In this document: positions 32,144 to 44,893 of the stretch, piece by piece
Position numbering within the stretch: the stretch's first letter is position 1
How the letters are laid out: the number at the start of each line of letters is the position of its first letter
NCBI RefSeq assembly: GCF_000754095.2
Contig: NZ_JQSG02000002.1
Span: 1-64,000, forward strand
DNA from: Acidihalobacter prosperus
GTDB lineage: Bacteria > Pseudomonadota > Gammaproteobacteria > DSM-5130 > Acidihalobacteraceae
Reading direction: 5' to 3'
Length of the DNA: 64,000 bases
Translations under genes and position numbers: made by a program
The notes under the pieces: model-generated
What the model saw: the letters and a program-made list of their open reading frames with translations, nothing else
Database searches by the model: none
Told to the model about the DNA's origin: nothing

Positions 32144-32929
32144 CTATTCGGGCTGCGCGCGCCGCTGCCGCAGCTTGCGCCAGCGGCGCCAGGCGAAATG
32201 CAGCGGGCCGGAAAGCGTGTACAGCACGAACAGCGAATACAGCACGATCGAGGGCCACAGCGCGATCAGCACGAACAAGCTGAGTACCGCGATCACGCTG
32301 ACGAACGGCACCCGCTTGCGCAGATCGATGTCCTTGAAGCTGTAATAGGAAAATCCCGAAACCATCAGGCCGCCGCTGACGAGCGTGATCACCAGCGCGG
32401 GGATCATCAGCGTCCGGCCGTCGACCGAAAACTGCTCCCACATCCACACCGTGCCCATCATCACGGCCGCCGCCGACGGGCTCGGCAATCCCTGGAAGAA
32501 GCGTTTGTCCTGGGTACCGACCTGAGTGTTGAAACGCGCCAGACGTAGCGCCGCGGACGCCGTATAGATGAAGGCGGCCAGCCAGCCGGCCTTGGCCCAG
32601 AACCAGCCCAGGTCGTGCAGATGCACCAGCGCCCACTGATACATCACCAGGGCCGGCGCAAGCCCGAAGGACACCATGTCGGAAAGGCTGTCGTATTCCG
32701 CGCCGAAGGCGCTCTGCGTGTTGGTCATGCGCGCCACGCGGCCATCCAGCCCATCGAGCACCATGGCGATGAATACCGCGATGGCCGCCGCCGTGAAGCG
32801 ACCGTTCATGGCCGCGACAATGGCGTAGAAACCGCCGAACATCGCGCCGGTGGTCAGCAGGTTGGGCAGCAGATAGACCCCCCGTGGATGTCTCACACCC
32901 GCGACCAGCCCACGATTCTCATTGCCCAT
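32144..32929 (-). CDS. pssA: CDP-diacylglycerol-serine O-phosphatidyltransferase
   Basis: Makes phosphatidylserine, the precursor of phosphatidylethanolamine, in the inner membrane. The protein has 261 aa. The CDP-alcohol phosphotransferase signature is complete: DGRVAR, eight residues, G, three, D, three, D (about 60-82). Multiple helices follow and the tail is basic. It is the membrane-bound subclass II type, unlike the E. coli enzyme. It lies in the conserved ilv-psd-pssA order. Confidence 0.92.
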   Translation of the reverse strand: MGNENRGLVAGVRHPRGVYLLPNLLTTGAMFGGFYAIVAAMNGRFTAAAIAVFIAMVLDGLDGRVARMTNTQSAFGAEYDSLSDMVSFGLAPALVMYQWALVHLHDLGWFWAKAGWLAAFIYTASAALRLARFNTQVGTQDKRFFQGLPSPSAAAVMMGTVWMWEQFSVDGRTLMIPALVITLVSGGLMVSGFSYYSFKDIDLRKRVPFVSVIAVLSLFVLIALWPSIVLYSLFVLYTLSGPLHFAWRRWRKLRQRRAQPE

Positions 32930-32969
32930 GCGTTTCCTCATCACTTGTCGCCCCCGGCCGCTCCGCGGC

Positions 32970-33572
32970 TCACGGGCGCAACAGCTTGCCGATGACCTGC
33001 CCCGCTCGCAGCCGTGCGCCGGCTTCGACTTCGACGCGCGAGGCCTCTGGCAGGTACAGCTCGACGATCCTGCCGAAGCCTGCAAAACCGCAACGGCTGC
33101 CATGGCCGACCCGTTCGCCCGCATGCGCGCGGCAGCGCAGATAACCCGGCAGGCGAGAACGGTGTACGGCCACGACGATATCATCCAGTTCGTCGGTCTG
33201 CACCCAAAGCGCGGCCTGATGCTCTTTCGCCGCTGGCGAACCATGCCAGACCTTGAGCAGCTTGCCCTCGATGGGGGCATACAGCCCGTAGGGGCCGGCC
33301 GCATCCTGGACTACGCGGACGCACTGCGACGAACGCTCCCGATAGGGGTCGCGGCAGGATTCGACGGACAGTACGCGCCCGTCCACGGGACTGAGCACGG
33401 CCAGCGGCGAGGCGGGCGCACGGCGGGGCAATTCGCGGAAAACGAACGCGAGCACGAAGGTGCCGATCCAGAGTGGTGCCGCGATCAGCACATTCTCGGT
33501 CGCCGTCAGCGCCAGGGCCAATGCCAACAGGCCGAAAACCGGCACGCGTCCCTCACGCACGATCGGCATCAT
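32970..33572 (-). CDS. Phosphatidylserine decarboxylase-like protein lacking catalytic residues
   Basis: The protein has 200 aa and the same length, order and position (between ilvC and pssA) as short-form Psd. An N-terminal membrane segment (about 12-45) and LSPVDGRVLSVES (about 60-72) are Psd-like. The C-terminal block reads CGFAGFGRIVELYLPE (161-176); active Psd has Phe-Gly-Ser here, and the Ser becomes the pyruvoyl cofactor. Position 168 is Arg. The Asn-Val-His motif expected near residues 88-98 is replaced by VQDAAGPYGLY. It is probably not a working decarboxylase by the known mechanism. The frame is intact, so it is not an obvious pseudogene. Confidence 0.75.
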   Translation of the reverse strand: MMPIVREGRVPVFGLLALALALTATENVLIAAPLWIGTFVLAFVFRELPRRAPASPLAVLSPVDGRVLSVESCRDPYRERSSQCVRVVQDAAGPYGLYAPIEGKLLKVWHGSPAAKEHQAALWVQTDELDDIVVAVHRSRLPGYLRCRAHAGERVGHGSRCGFAGFGRIVELYLPEASRVEVEAGARLRAGQVIGKLLRP

Positions 33573-33616
33573 CGACGAATCCCTTCTGTTGGGCAGGGGT
33601 TGCGGCGCGGAAGCCG

Positions 33617-33642
33617 GCGGGACGGCTGTGACGCCGTCCCGC
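33617..33642 (-). terminator. Hairpin after ilvC
   Basis: A perfect 10-bp GC-rich stem (33617-33626 with 33633-33642) with a 6-nt loop begins 6 nt after the ilvC stop. There is no T-run, so it may be a 3'-end stabiliser or a weak or factor-dependent terminator between the ilv genes and the psd-like/pssA pair. Confidence 0.5.
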
Positions 33643-33648
33643 TGCGAC

Positions 33649-34713
<1,065 letters not shown>

Positions 34714-35205
34714 TCAGGCCCGGAGCACGCGATCGCCGCGGGCGATGCCCATGGCGCCGGAACGCACCACCTCCAGGATATGGCGTTCACCCACCGCCTC
34801 CATGAAGGCGTCGAGCTTTTCGCCGGTGCCGGTCAGTTCGATGGTATAGACCTCGGGCGTGACGTCGATGATGCGGCCGCGGAAGATATCGGATAGCCGC
34901 TTGATTTCCTCGCGTCCGGCATCGGCCGCGTGCACCTTGATCAGCATCATCTCGCGCTCGATGTAGCGATATTCGTTCAGCTCCATCAGCTTGACCACGT
35001 CGATGAGCTTGTTGAGCTGCTTGACGATCTGCTCGACGATCTGCTCATTGCCAGTGGTCACCAGGGTCATGCGCGACAGCGTCGGATCGTTGGTCGGCGC
35101 CACGGTCAGGGATTCGATGTTGTAGCCGCGCGCGGAAAACAGCCCGGCCACGCGCGACAGCGCTCCGGCTTCGTTCTCCATGAGAATGGATATGATGTGG
35201 CGCAT
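34714..35205 (-). CDS. ilvH: Acetolactate synthase small (regulatory) subunit
   Basis: The protein has 163 aa. An N-terminal ACT domain (about 2-78, MRHIISILMENEAGALSRVA) binds valine for feedback control, and a C-terminal IlvH domain follows. It lies 11 nt after ilvB and 48 nt before ilvC in one operon. Confidence 0.95.
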   Translation of the reverse strand: MRHIISILMENEAGALSRVAGLFSARGYNIESLTVAPTNDPTLSRMTLVTTGNEQIVEQIVKQLNKLIDVVKLMELNEYRYIEREMMLIKVHAADAGREEIKRLSDIFRGRIIDVTPEVYTIELTGTGEKLDAFMEAVGERHILEVVRSGAMGIARGDRVLRA

Positions 35206-35216
35206 GCGTACTCCCG

Positions 35217-36914
35217 TCAGACCAGAATCATTTCGTTTTGACCGGCGCCGGCCGGGATCATCGGATAAACGTTCTCGCTATCGTCGGTCACGAAGTCCAT
35301 GAACACCAGCCGGTCCTTGATGGCCAGGGCTTCCTGCAAGGCGCCCTCCACGTCGCCGGGCCGCTCGATGCGCATGCCGACGTGGCCGTAGGATTCGGCC
35401 AGCTTGACGAAATCCGGCAGCGCGTCCATGTAGGACATCGCGTAACGGCCCTGATAGAAGAACTCCTGCCACTGCCGCACCATGCCCATGTAGCGGTTGT
35501 TGAGGGTGATGACCTTGATCGGCAAGTGGTACTGCAAACAGGTCGAAAGCTCCTGGATGCACATCTGGATGCTGGCCTCGCCGGTCACGCAGACCACCGT
35601 CTCGTCGGGATACGCAAGCTGCGCGCCGATGGCGAACGGCAGGCCGACGCCCATCGTGCCAAGACCTCCGGAGTTGATCCAGCGATTGGGTTTGTCGAAC
35701 TTGTAGAACTGCGCGGCCCACATCTGATGCTGACCGACGTCGGAGGTCACGTAGGCGTCGCCGCGGGTCAGCTCGTAGAGCTTTTCGAGCACGAACTGGG
35801 GCTTGATCAGCTCGCTGCCGCGGTCGTACTTGAGACAGTCCATCGCCCGCCATTCCTCGATCTGCTTCCACCAAGCCTTGAGCGGCGCGGCCTTGGGCTT
35901 CTTGCCGCCCGACTTGATCACCTCGATCAGATCCGCGAGCACGTCGCCGACCTGGCCGACGATCGGGATGTCCACGCGCACCGTCTTGGAAATGGAGGCG
36001 GGGTCGACGTCGATGTGCACGATCTTCGCGTGCGGACAGAACTTGTCCACGTTGCCGGTCACGCGGTCGTCGAAGCGCGCGCCGATGGCGATCACCACGT
36101 CGGCCTGATGCATCGCCATGTTCGCCTCGTAGGTCCCGTGCATGCCGAGCATGCCAAGGCACTGACGATCGGACGCGGGATAGCCGCCGAGCCCCATCAG
36201 GGTGTTGGTGATGGGGTAATCGAGCATGCGCGTGAATTCGGTCAGCGCATCGGACGCCTGGCCGAGAATGACGCCGCCGCCGGCATAGATGATCGGCTTT
36301 TCGGCCTGCAGGATCAGCTCGGCGGCACGCTTGATCTGCCCCGGATGCCCCTTGACCGTGGGATTGTAGGAGCGCATGCGGATCGACTTCGGGTACTTGA
36401 AGCCCGCCTTGGCGGCGGTGATGTCCTTGGGAATGTCCACCACCACCGGACCGGGGCGACCGCTCGCGGCGAGATAGAACGCCTTCTTGATCGTCTCGGC
36501 GATGTCCTCGACGCGCTTGATCAGGAAATTGTGCTTGACGATGGGTCGCGTGATGCCCACCGAATCCGTTTCCTGAAACGCGTCGCTACCGATCGCATGG
36601 GTGGGTACCTGGCCGGTGAATACGACCAGGGGCACTGAGTCCATGTAGGCATCGGCGATGCCGGTGACCGCATTGGTCGCGCCCGGCCCGGAGGTCACCA
36701 GCGCCACGCCCACACGGCCCGTCGACTTGGCATAGCCCTCGGCCGCATGCACCGCTCCCTGCTCGTGGCGGGTGAGGATGTGGCTGATATCCTTCTGTTT
36801 GTACAGCGCGTCGTAGATGTGGAGTACCGCACCGCCGGGATAGCCAAAAATCAGATCAACGCCTTCCGCCTTCAGGCAACGCACAAATATTTCGGCACCG
36901 GTCAGTTCCACCAC
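35217..36914 (-). CDS. ilvB: Acetolactate synthase large (catalytic) subunit
   Basis: ThDP- and FAD-dependent enzyme that starts branched-chain amino-acid synthesis. The protein is about 565 aa. The ThDP-site Glu lies in [17 protein letters not shown] (about 45-60). The C-terminal ThDP motif usually begins GDG; here it reads [14 protein letters not shown]. That GDG-to-GEA change is unusual for the family and worth checking. The start is chosen at one of two tandem GTG codons (36914 or 36911) because GGAG lies 5-8 nt upstream; an upstream TTG in frame is less likely. Confidence 0.9.
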   Translation of the reverse strand: MVELTGAEIFVRCLKAEGVDLIFGYPGGAVLHIYDALYKQKDISHILTRHEQGAVHAAEGYAKSTGRVGVALVTSGPGATNAVTGIADAYMDSVPLVVFTGQVPTHAIGSDAFQETDSVGITRPIVKHNFLIKRVEDIAETIKKAFYLAASGRPGPVVVDIPKDITAAKAGFKYPKSIRMRSYNPTVKGHPGQIKRAAELILQAEKPIIYAGGGVILGQASDALTEFTRMLDYPITNTLMGLGGYPASDRQCLGMLGMHGTYEANMAMHQADVVIAIGARFDDRVTGNVDKFCPHAKIVHIDVDPASISKTVRVDIPIVGQVGDVLADLIEVIKSGGKKPKAAPLKAWWKQIEEWRAMDCLKYDRGSELIKPQFVLEKLYELTRGDAYVTSDVGQHQMWAAQFYKFDKPNRWINSGGLGTMGVGLPFAIGAQLAYPDETVVCVTGEASIQMCIQELSTCLQYHLPIKVITLNNRYMGMVRQWQEFFYQGRYAMSYMDALPDFVKLAESYGHVGMRIERPGDVEGALQEALAIKDRLVFMDFVTDDSENVYPMIPAGAGQNEMILV

Positions 36915-37330
36915 GTCTTCTCCGCCTCGCAATGCGCGACGGCGCCACCTCGGGCGCCGTCGGCAGATTCTCGATCACATGGCGCGTATCGCTCGCGCCT
37001 CGACTGGAACATTGCATAGTAATATGTCGTCACAAAAAAATCATCGCCCGGCGCCAGAGGATCCTCGCGCATGAGGACGGTTCGCCCCTATAGTCCTGTC
37101 GACGAATTGCCGTGGCTGCGCGCGGGGATGCCTGCGGACCCACCCGCCCCTGGCACGAAGGATTGCGGACGCGCCCTGGTCGAGGCCGAAACGATTGCGT
37201 TTTACCGGCGCCGGCGCTATTCGACCGCTGCGTTGATGTTACTGGGGCGGCGACCCATCGCTGACGCCGAGCGGGCATGACATGACAACGGCAAATCCCG
37301 ATCCACGGGACACCCACCACGGAGCAACGA
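36915..37330. other. Intergenic region ilvB / Asp-Glu racemase
   Basis: These 416 bp hold the upstream region of ilvB (minus) and of the racemase (plus). A run of seven A (around 37034-37040) is the only striking compositional feature. A 69-codon frame (37071-37280, plus) has no family resemblance I can see and no clear ribosome-binding site, so I do not call it a gene. No attenuator-like leader rich in Ile/Val/Leu codons is visible. Confidence 0.5.
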
Positions 37331-38026
37331 ATGAAAACCATCGGCCTCATCGGCGGCATGAGCTGGGAGTCCACCGTGCCCTATTACCGGCACATCAACA
37401 CCCGGGTGAAACAGCGCCTCGGCGGTCTGCATTCGGCCCGGCTGCTGCTCTACAGCGTCGACTTCCAGGACATCGAGACCCTGCAGCAGGCCGGTCGCTG
37501 GGAAGACGCGGCCGATCTACTGAGCGAAGTCGCCCGCATGCTGGAACGGGCCGGCGCCGACTGCGTGGTGCTGTGCACGAACACCATGCACAAGGTCGCC
37601 CCCGAGATCGAAGCCGCCGTCGCCGTCCCGCTGCTGCATATCGCCGACGCGACCGCCACCGCGATCCGCAAACAGGGCATCCGGCGCGTCGGGCTGCTCG
37701 GCACGCGATTCACCATGGAGGAGGACTTCTACCGTGCCCGGATCGAGGCGCACGGCATCGAAACCCTGGTGCCGGAAACGGCGGACCGCGAAATGATCCA
37801 CGCGGTGATCTACGAGGAACTCTGCCTCGGCGTGGTCGAGAACACATCTCACCAGCGCTATCGAGAAGCAATCGACCGGCTGGTCGAGCGCGGCGCCGAA
37901 GGCATCATCCTCGGCTGTACCGAGATCGCCATGCTGGTCTCGCCCAGCGACGCCACGGTACCGCTCTTCGACACCGCCACCTTGCATGCCGAGGCGGCGG
38001 CGGATTTCGCACTCGAAGACGCATAA
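37331..38026 (+). CDS. Aspartate/glutamate racemase family protein
   Basis: Cofactor-independent amino-acid racemase, 231 aa. The N-terminus MKTIGLIGGMSWESTVPYYR is typical of the YgeA/aspartate racemase branch. Both catalytic Cys are present: CTNTMH (about 82) and GCTEIAM (about 196). Substrate specificity (Asp, Glu or broader) is not clear. The ATG follows an ACGGAGCAACGA ribosome-binding region. Confidence 0.88.
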   Translation: MKTIGLIGGMSWESTVPYYRHINTRVKQRLGGLHSARLLLYSVDFQDIETLQQAGRWEDAADLLSEVARMLERAGADCVVLCTNTMHKVAPEIEAAVAVPLLHIADATATAIRKQGIRRVGLLGTRFTMEEDFYRARIEAHGIETLVPETADREMIHAVIYEELCLGVVENTSHQRYREAIDRLVERGAEGIILGCTEIAMLVSPSDATVPLFDTATLHAEAAADFALEDA

Positions 38027-38400
38027 GCCGGCATACGCTGGCCAACGGACGATCGCAGGGCGTCCGTTCCGGCGGCGGCCCGCCCCGAGGGTAGCCGCCA
38101 CACACCGGGAGGCCGAGCCGCGGGCCTCCGCCGTCCGCTCTCGATCGCCGAATGCACCGGCGCATCGTCTGGATACGGGCAATCATCGCAAACACTCGAC
38201 GAAGTGCTGACGCGCATGAGGCTGCGGCGATACGCAGAGGAGGCATCTTCGCTTATCCCTCTCCCGTTTATCAAACCGTTACACAGCGCCGCTAACATGA
38301 CAGCGCGGCATGCGGTATACGGTCGGAAATTCCCGGCACGCATATCGCAGTCCATCGTGGAAAAGAACAACACAAATAAACGCCAAACAGGAGAGAGCGC
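38027..38400. other. Intergenic region with weak inverted repeats
   Basis: These 374 bp after the racemase contain a 7-bp inverted repeat (AACGGAC 38044-38050 with GTCCGTT 38062-38068) that could terminate the racemase transcript, and a second 7-bp pair (GGAGGCC 38108-38114 with GGCCTCC 38123-38129). The AT-richer right half (about 38240-38390) probably holds the promoter of the next gene. I see no gene. Confidence 0.4.
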
Positions 38401-38766
38401 ATGACCGACGCCCCGGCAACCCCCGAAACCCAAGCGACCGCCAGCACGGCCGGTACCGCGAAAATCATCTACATCCTCTATCTCGTCGGCCTGCTGTTCG
38501 GCATCACGGGTCTCGTAGGCGTGGTGATGGCCTACGTCAACCGCGGCGACGCACCTGAATGGCTGGGGGAACATTATCGTTTCCAGATCCGCACCTTCTG
38601 GATCGGCGGGCTGTACCTGTTCGTCGGTGGGCTGCTCAGCCTCGTCGTCATCGGCTATTTCATCCTGCTGTTCTGGGCTATCTGGCTGATCGTGCGCTGC
38701 GTCAAGGGACTCAAGGCACTCGATCAGCAACAACCGCCCGCCAACGTCGCCAGCTGGTTTTTCTGA
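38401..38766 (+). CDS. DUF4870-like small membrane protein
   Basis: The protein has 121 aa: a polar Thr/Ala-rich leader (1-20), then three helices (about 22-45, 66-90 and 78-100 region), with the conserved HYRFQIRTFWIGGLYLF between helices 1 and 2. It is an inner-membrane protein of unknown function. A strong AGGAGAG ribosome-binding site precedes the ATG. Confidence 0.8.
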   Translation: MTDAPATPETQATASTAGTAKIIYILYLVGLLFGITGLVGVVMAYVNRGDAPEWLGEHYRFQIRTFWIGGLYLFVGGLLSLVVIGYFILLFWAIWLIVRCVKGLKALDQQQPPANVASWFF

Positions 38767-38871
38767 GCTGGCCGGTGTGCGCATCGTCGCTGTTGGCGGC
38801 GATGCGCACACGAGAATGCGATTCCCGGCAAAATAGACGCGCGGCAGACAGCCGCGTATCGGGAGTCGGAC

Positions 38872-39342
38872 ATGCCAGCACGGATTTGGGTCGATGCGGA
38901 CGCCTGTCCGGGAGTCATCAAGGAAGTCATCTTTCGCGCCGCCACGCGAACCGGCACGCAAGCGACCCTGGTCGCCAATCACGCCATGCGCGTGCCCGCC
39001 TCGCCCTTCATTCGCTTCCTGCAGGTCGCTTCCGGGTTCGACGTGGCGGACAACGAGATCGTGCGGCGTGCGGAAGCTGGCGATCTGGTGATCACCAGCG
39101 ACATCCCGCTGGCGGCCGAAGCGATCGACAAGGGGGCCGAGGCTCTGAGCCCCCGCGGCGAGCTGTACGCCGAGGGCAACATCCGCGACCGGCTCAACAT
39201 GCGCGATTTCATGGAAACGCTGCGCGCGAGCGGTGTGCAGACCGGCGGACCCTCCGCCCTCAGCCAAAGCGACCGAAAAGCCTTCGCCGACCAGCTCGAC
39301 CGCTGGCTGACACGACGCGCCGCGACATCCAACGCTCGATAA
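38872..39342 (+). CDS. YaiI/YqxD family (DUF188) protein
   Basis: The protein has 156 aa. It opens with [17 protein letters not shown] (4-20) and continues with the family's [19 protein letters not shown] (about 66-84), features of this PIN-like fold family with conserved Asp residues. The function is not established. It stands between a small membrane-protein gene and an SDR gene. Confidence 0.9.
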   Translation: MPARIWVDADACPGVIKEVIFRAATRTGTQATLVANHAMRVPASPFIRFLQVASGFDVADNEIVRRAEAGDLVITSDIPLAAEAIDKGAEALSPRGELYAEGNIRDRLNMRDFMETLRASGVQTGGPSALSQSDRKAFADQLDRWLTRRAATSNAR

Positions 39343-39435
39343 CGCTTCGTCCGGACGCCAACGGCACACTAGGCGGAACGTTCGCCCCCGCCGCCGGTCC
39401 ACCCCACATCAAGCGCACATCATGGAGACGACACC

Positions 39436-41813
<2,378 letters not shown>

Positions 41814-41859
41814 TTAGTCGCTTGAGCGCGCCCGCGCGGGCACGCCGGCCCGCCCTGCA

Positions 41860-42171
41860 TCATTTCAGCGGCCGAGAGGGGTAGCCCGCATCCGCCGTCG
41901 CGGCCGTCAAGGCCGCCACGCTGGCCTTGTGCGGATCGTAGGTGACGCTCACCGTCTTGCGATCGAGGTCGGGGCGCACCTGGGTCACGCCCGGCACCTT
42001 GTCCAGGGCCGCGCGAATGGTGACGGGGCACAGGCCGCAGGTCATATTGGGTACCGACAGGGTGATATGACGCAACGCGTGCGCATCCCCATGCGCCGCC
42101 GGCGCGGGCGTCGCCGCCCAGACAGCCGGCGTCATCGCCAGAAAACAGGCAACGATCAAGGTCTTGCTCAT
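41860..42171 (-). CDS. merP: Periplasmic mercury-binding protein MerP
   Basis: The protein has 103 aa. A signal peptide (about 1-19, ending AVWA) precedes a small HMA domain with MTCGLCPVTIRAALDKVPGV (about 43-62), whose two Cys bind Hg(II) and pass it to MerT. A His/Ala-rich linker (about 20-36) separates the two. Confidence 0.93.
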   Translation of the reverse strand: MSKTLIVACFLAMTPAVWAATPAPAAHGDAHALRHITLSVPNMTCGLCPVTIRAALDKVPGVTQVRPDLDRKTVSVTYDPHKASVAALTAATADAGYPSRPLK

Positions 42172-42191
42172 GATCCGATCCTCCGTAATCT

Positions 42192-42548
42192 TCAGTAGCC
42201 CAGCAGGTAGGGCGCAATATCCGGCAGCGCCAGCACCACCAGCAGAATGACGCCGACCGACCAAAAGATGAAGCGCTGCCGGCGCCGCACTTCGGGTATC
42301 GCGCAGGCTTGCCCGTCGTCGCACGTTTTTTCGTTTCGGTATAGCCGTCGGAAGGCGAGCAACAGAAACATCGCCACCAGGGCAATGAACAGCGGTCGGT
42401 AGGGTTCCAGCGCCGTCAGGCTGGCGATCCAGGTGCCGCTGATGCCAAGACCCAGCAGAATCAGCGGACCGAAGCAGCAGGCGGACGCGCCGACGCCCGC
42501 CACGATCGCGCCGGCGAGATTCCAGCGCCCGCGATCCTTTTGCGTCAT
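42192..42548 (-). CDS. merT: Mercuric transporter MerT
   Basis: Inner-membrane protein of 118 aa with three helices. The vicinal Cys pair in the first helix (ASACCFGPL, about 22-30) and a second Cys pair in the cytoplasmic loop (KTCDDGQAC, about 74-82) relay Hg(II) from MerP to MerA. GGGAG lies 9-10 nt before the ATG. It is the first gene of the operon, directly behind a MerR-type promoter. Confidence 0.94.
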   Translation of the reverse strand: MTQKDRGRWNLAGAIVAGVGASACCFGPLILLGLGISGTWIASLTALEPYRPLFIALVAMFLLLAFRRLYRNEKTCDDGQACAIPEVRRRQRFIFWSVGVILLVVLALPDIAPYLLGY

Positions 42549-42576
42549 GATGTCGTCTCCCGTGATGGGGGAGCAC

Positions 42577-42607
42577 ACGATAACGCCGTACCCAGGTACG
42601 GACTCAA
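42577..42607 (-). promoter_or_regulatory. MerR-type operator/promoter of merTPA
   Basis: On the minus strand a TTGAGT -35 box (42602-42607) and a TATCGT -10 box (42577-42582) are separated by 19 bp, the overlong spacer typical of MerR-activated promoters. Within the spacer CCGTAC-CTGG-GTACGG (42586-42601) is the same dyad as the mer operators of Tn501/Tn21 (CCGTAC, four bases, GTACGG). The -10 box is about 28 nt from the merT ATG. No merR gene is found in the window. Confidence 0.92.
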
Positions 42608-42693
42608 GTCGTCCATCCCGGCGGACGCGTTTTGCCAAGTCGTCGTGAAACGGCTACCCTCACGCATAAAACAGCACATCGAACAGGGCAATT

Positions 42694-43995
42694 ATGGCGA
42701 GCCTGGACCCCCATTCGCAGCAGCCCGGCAGAGGCGACGTCGGCGCGCCCGAAACGGACGGCAGCTGCGATCTTTTCGACCTCGCCCCGGCCGGACTCGC
42801 CGTGATCGTCGATGGCCGACTCGCGCGCGTCAACGCGATCGCGCAGCAGATACTCGAAGCCGACACGCCCGACCAGCTGATCGGGCGTGGACTGATGGAT
42901 TTCGTGCACCCGATGGATGTCGTGCAGACCGGCAATCGCCTGCGTCGCCTCGAATCCGGCGGCATCCCCAATCCCGCGACCGAGGTCCGGCTGATCAGCC
43001 TGCGCGACAATCTGCGCGTGGTGGCGGCCAGCAGCCGCCTGTGCCGCCACGAGGGGCGCCCCGCGCTGCTCGTGGTCGCGCTCGACATGACGCGGCGGCA
43101 TCTGATGGAAGCGCAACGGCAGGACAACGAGCAGAACCTGCGCCGGCTGTTCGAAAGCATGCAGGACGTGTATTACCGCACCGACGCGCAGGGCATCGTA
43201 CAGATGGTCGGCCCGGGCGTACGCCGCGTGCTCGGCTACGAACCGCGGGAGATCATCGGACGCGCGGCCGAGGACTACTACCCCAATCCGGACGACCGCG
43301 ACGCCTTCAAGCAGGCCATCCGCGAATACGGCGAGGTCGCCGACTTCCCCGGCCAGATGGTGCGCAGCGACGGGCAGGTCATCGACATCTCGATCAGCAG
43401 CCACGCCCTCTACGACGAGGACGGACAGTTCGCCGGCGTCGAGGGCATCTACCGAGACGTGACCGAGCGCAAGATGCTCGAACGCAAACTGCGCCTGCTC
43501 GCGACCACCGACCCGCTGACCGGCATCGCCAATCGACGCGATTTCCTCGAACGCGCCGGCGACCGTCTGCGCCACCACCGTCGCTACGGGCCGGGCCTGA
43601 CCCTGATCATCCTCGACCTCGACCACTTCAAGGCCGTTAACGACCGTTTCGGCCATGTCGCCGGCGACCGGGTGCTCACGCGTTTCGTCGAGGAAGCTTG
43701 CGCGGAACTGCGCGAAACCGATCTTTTCGGCCGTCTCGGCGGCGAGGAATTCTGCCTGATCCTGGAGCAAGCCAACGCCGCGCAGGCCCTGCAGGTGGTC
43801 GAACGCATCCAACTGCGCATGCGCCAGACCACTTTCGAGGACGACGGCGAACGCTACCGGGTCACGGTCAGCGCCGGCGCGACCGAAAGCAACGCCGACG
43901 ACCACCTCATCGAACGGCTGCTAGAACGCGCCGACAAGGCGCTGTATCAGGCCAAACGCGACGGCCGCGACCGCGTCGTCTGGTATCGCGACTGA
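42694..43995 (+). CDS. PAS-PAS-GGDEF diguanylate cyclase
   Basis: The protein has 433 aa. A first PAS domain (about 25-130) and a second PAS/PAC domain (about 145-265, with VLGYEPREIIGR and GIYRDVTERKMLER) precede a GGDEF domain (about 268-433). The active site is GGEEF, and an RETD inhibitory I-site lies five residues before it, so the enzyme is probably active and product-inhibited. No membrane helix: a soluble sensor making c-di-GMP. It is divergent from merT and shares the 145-bp intergenic region with the mer promoter. Confidence 0.93.
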   Translation: MASLDPHSQQPGRGDVGAPETDGSCDLFDLAPAGLAVIVDGRLARVNAIAQQILEADTPDQLIGRGLMDFVHPMDVVQTGNRLRRLESGGIPNPATEVRLISLRDNLRVVAASSRLCRHEGRPALLVVALDMTRRHLMEAQRQDNEQNLRRLFESMQDVYYRTDAQGIVQMVGPGVRRVLGYEPREIIGRAAEDYYPNPDDRDAFKQAIREYGEVADFPGQMVRSDGQVIDISISSHALYDEDGQFAGVEGIYRDVTERKMLERKLRLLATTDPLTGIANRRDFLERAGDRLRHHRRYGPGLTLIILDLDHFKAVNDRFGHVAGDRVLTRFVEEACAELRETDLFGRLGGEEFCLILEQANAAQALQVVERIQLRMRQTTFEDDGERYRVTVSAGATESNADDHLIERLLERADKALYQAKRDGRDRVVWYRD

Positions 43996-44002
43996 ACTGA
44001 CC

Positions 44003-44857
44003 CTAGTTGCGATACGCGGGCCCGGTCACCGGCACGCCGTTGCTCATGTAGCTCAGGAAATAGGCCAGATCGCGGTAGCGCACGCTCTGCGGCTTGAACG
44101 GCCGCGCGCGGATCTTCTTGTTGCAGCCGATGAAGCGGCGGTCGAGCGTCCCAAGCCCACCCCATTTGGCGCGGTACACTGGGAAACCCGCGGGCATGCC
44201 CAGCGCGGGGCTGATCAGCTGCGCCCGCAGCCGCTGCCCGGAATGCAGCATGTGGCAATCCGCGCAGGAAAGATTGAGCCGCCCGATGGGCGCGTAGAAG
44301 AAGGTCTTGCCACGTGCATAGGCGGCCAGCGCGGCCGGCGTATTCGGCGTGGCGACGTGCATCGCCCGCCCCGCCGAGGTGCTCGCCAGGTAGGCGAGGA
44401 TTTCGGCCAGCGGGCCGCGCTCCCAGGCCAGCGGCTTGAGGCCGTTTTCAAGCCGGCAGCGGTTGACCGCCAAGGCCAGCGTCTCCACCTGTCCGGTCTT
44501 CGCGTCGAAGCGCGGATAGTCCTGGCGAATCCCGATGCCGCCATGCGGGAAGCAGTCGGCATAGCGGTGCCCGTTGGGAAACGGCGTGTCGAACAGCCGC
44601 TTGCCCGCCGCCACCGCCAGCGCCTGCGGTGGGAACTGCATCACGCTGCGATACTGCGCCAGCGCGTCCGCACTCGCGATTCCCGGTATCCATTCCCCCT
44701 GGGCGTAGGCCTTGAGCGGCACGCCCGGGAAACGCGTCTGGAAATAATTCCGGAACGCCGCCAGATCCCGTGCCGGCGAAGGCTGGGCGGCGCTGCTGGC
44801 GCTGCCGAATGCCAGCAGCGCCAGCAGCGGCAACCAAAAGCTGCGCGATAGTTTCAT
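44003..44857 (-). CDS. soxA: Sulfur-oxidation c-type cytochrome SoxA
   Basis: Subunit of SoxXA, which couples thiosulfate to the carrier SoxYZ in the periplasm. The protein has 284 aa. Signal peptide 1-24. One haem site CADCH (about 198) is present; the first site is degenerate (DCFPHGG), as in single-haem SoxA proteins. The active-site Cys ligand is in [11 protein letters not shown] (about 248), matching the family's Cys-x-x-x-(V/I)-Arg-Ala-x-Pro-Phe. It follows soxX after 36 nt. Confidence 0.93.
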   Translation of the reverse strand: MKLSRSFWLPLLALLAFGSASSAAQPSPARDLAAFRNYFQTRFPGVPLKAYAQGEWIPGIASADALAQYRSVMQFPPQALAVAAGKRLFDTPFPNGHRYADCFPHGGIGIRQDYPRFDAKTGQVETLALAVNRCRLENGLKPLAWERGPLAEILAYLASTSAGRAMHVATPNTPAALAAYARGKTFFYAPIGRLNLSCADCHMLHSGQRLRAQLISPALGMPAGFPVYRAKWGGLGTLDRRFIGCNKKIRARPFKPQSVRYRDLAYFLSYMSNGVPVTGPAYRN

Positions 44858-44893
44858 CGAGGATCGTCCATCGGTGTGTCGGGATATCGCCCG

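Noticed and set aside
36915-37030. Possible attenuator or leader peptide before ilvB
   Set aside because: No Ile/Val/Leu-rich short frame and no terminator/antiterminator pair visible.
37071-37280. 69-codon frame between ilvB and the racemase
   Set aside because: No ribosome-binding site, no recognisable feature; treated as intergenic.
37858-39402. 514-codon antisense frame
   Set aside because: Runs against three supported plus-strand genes.
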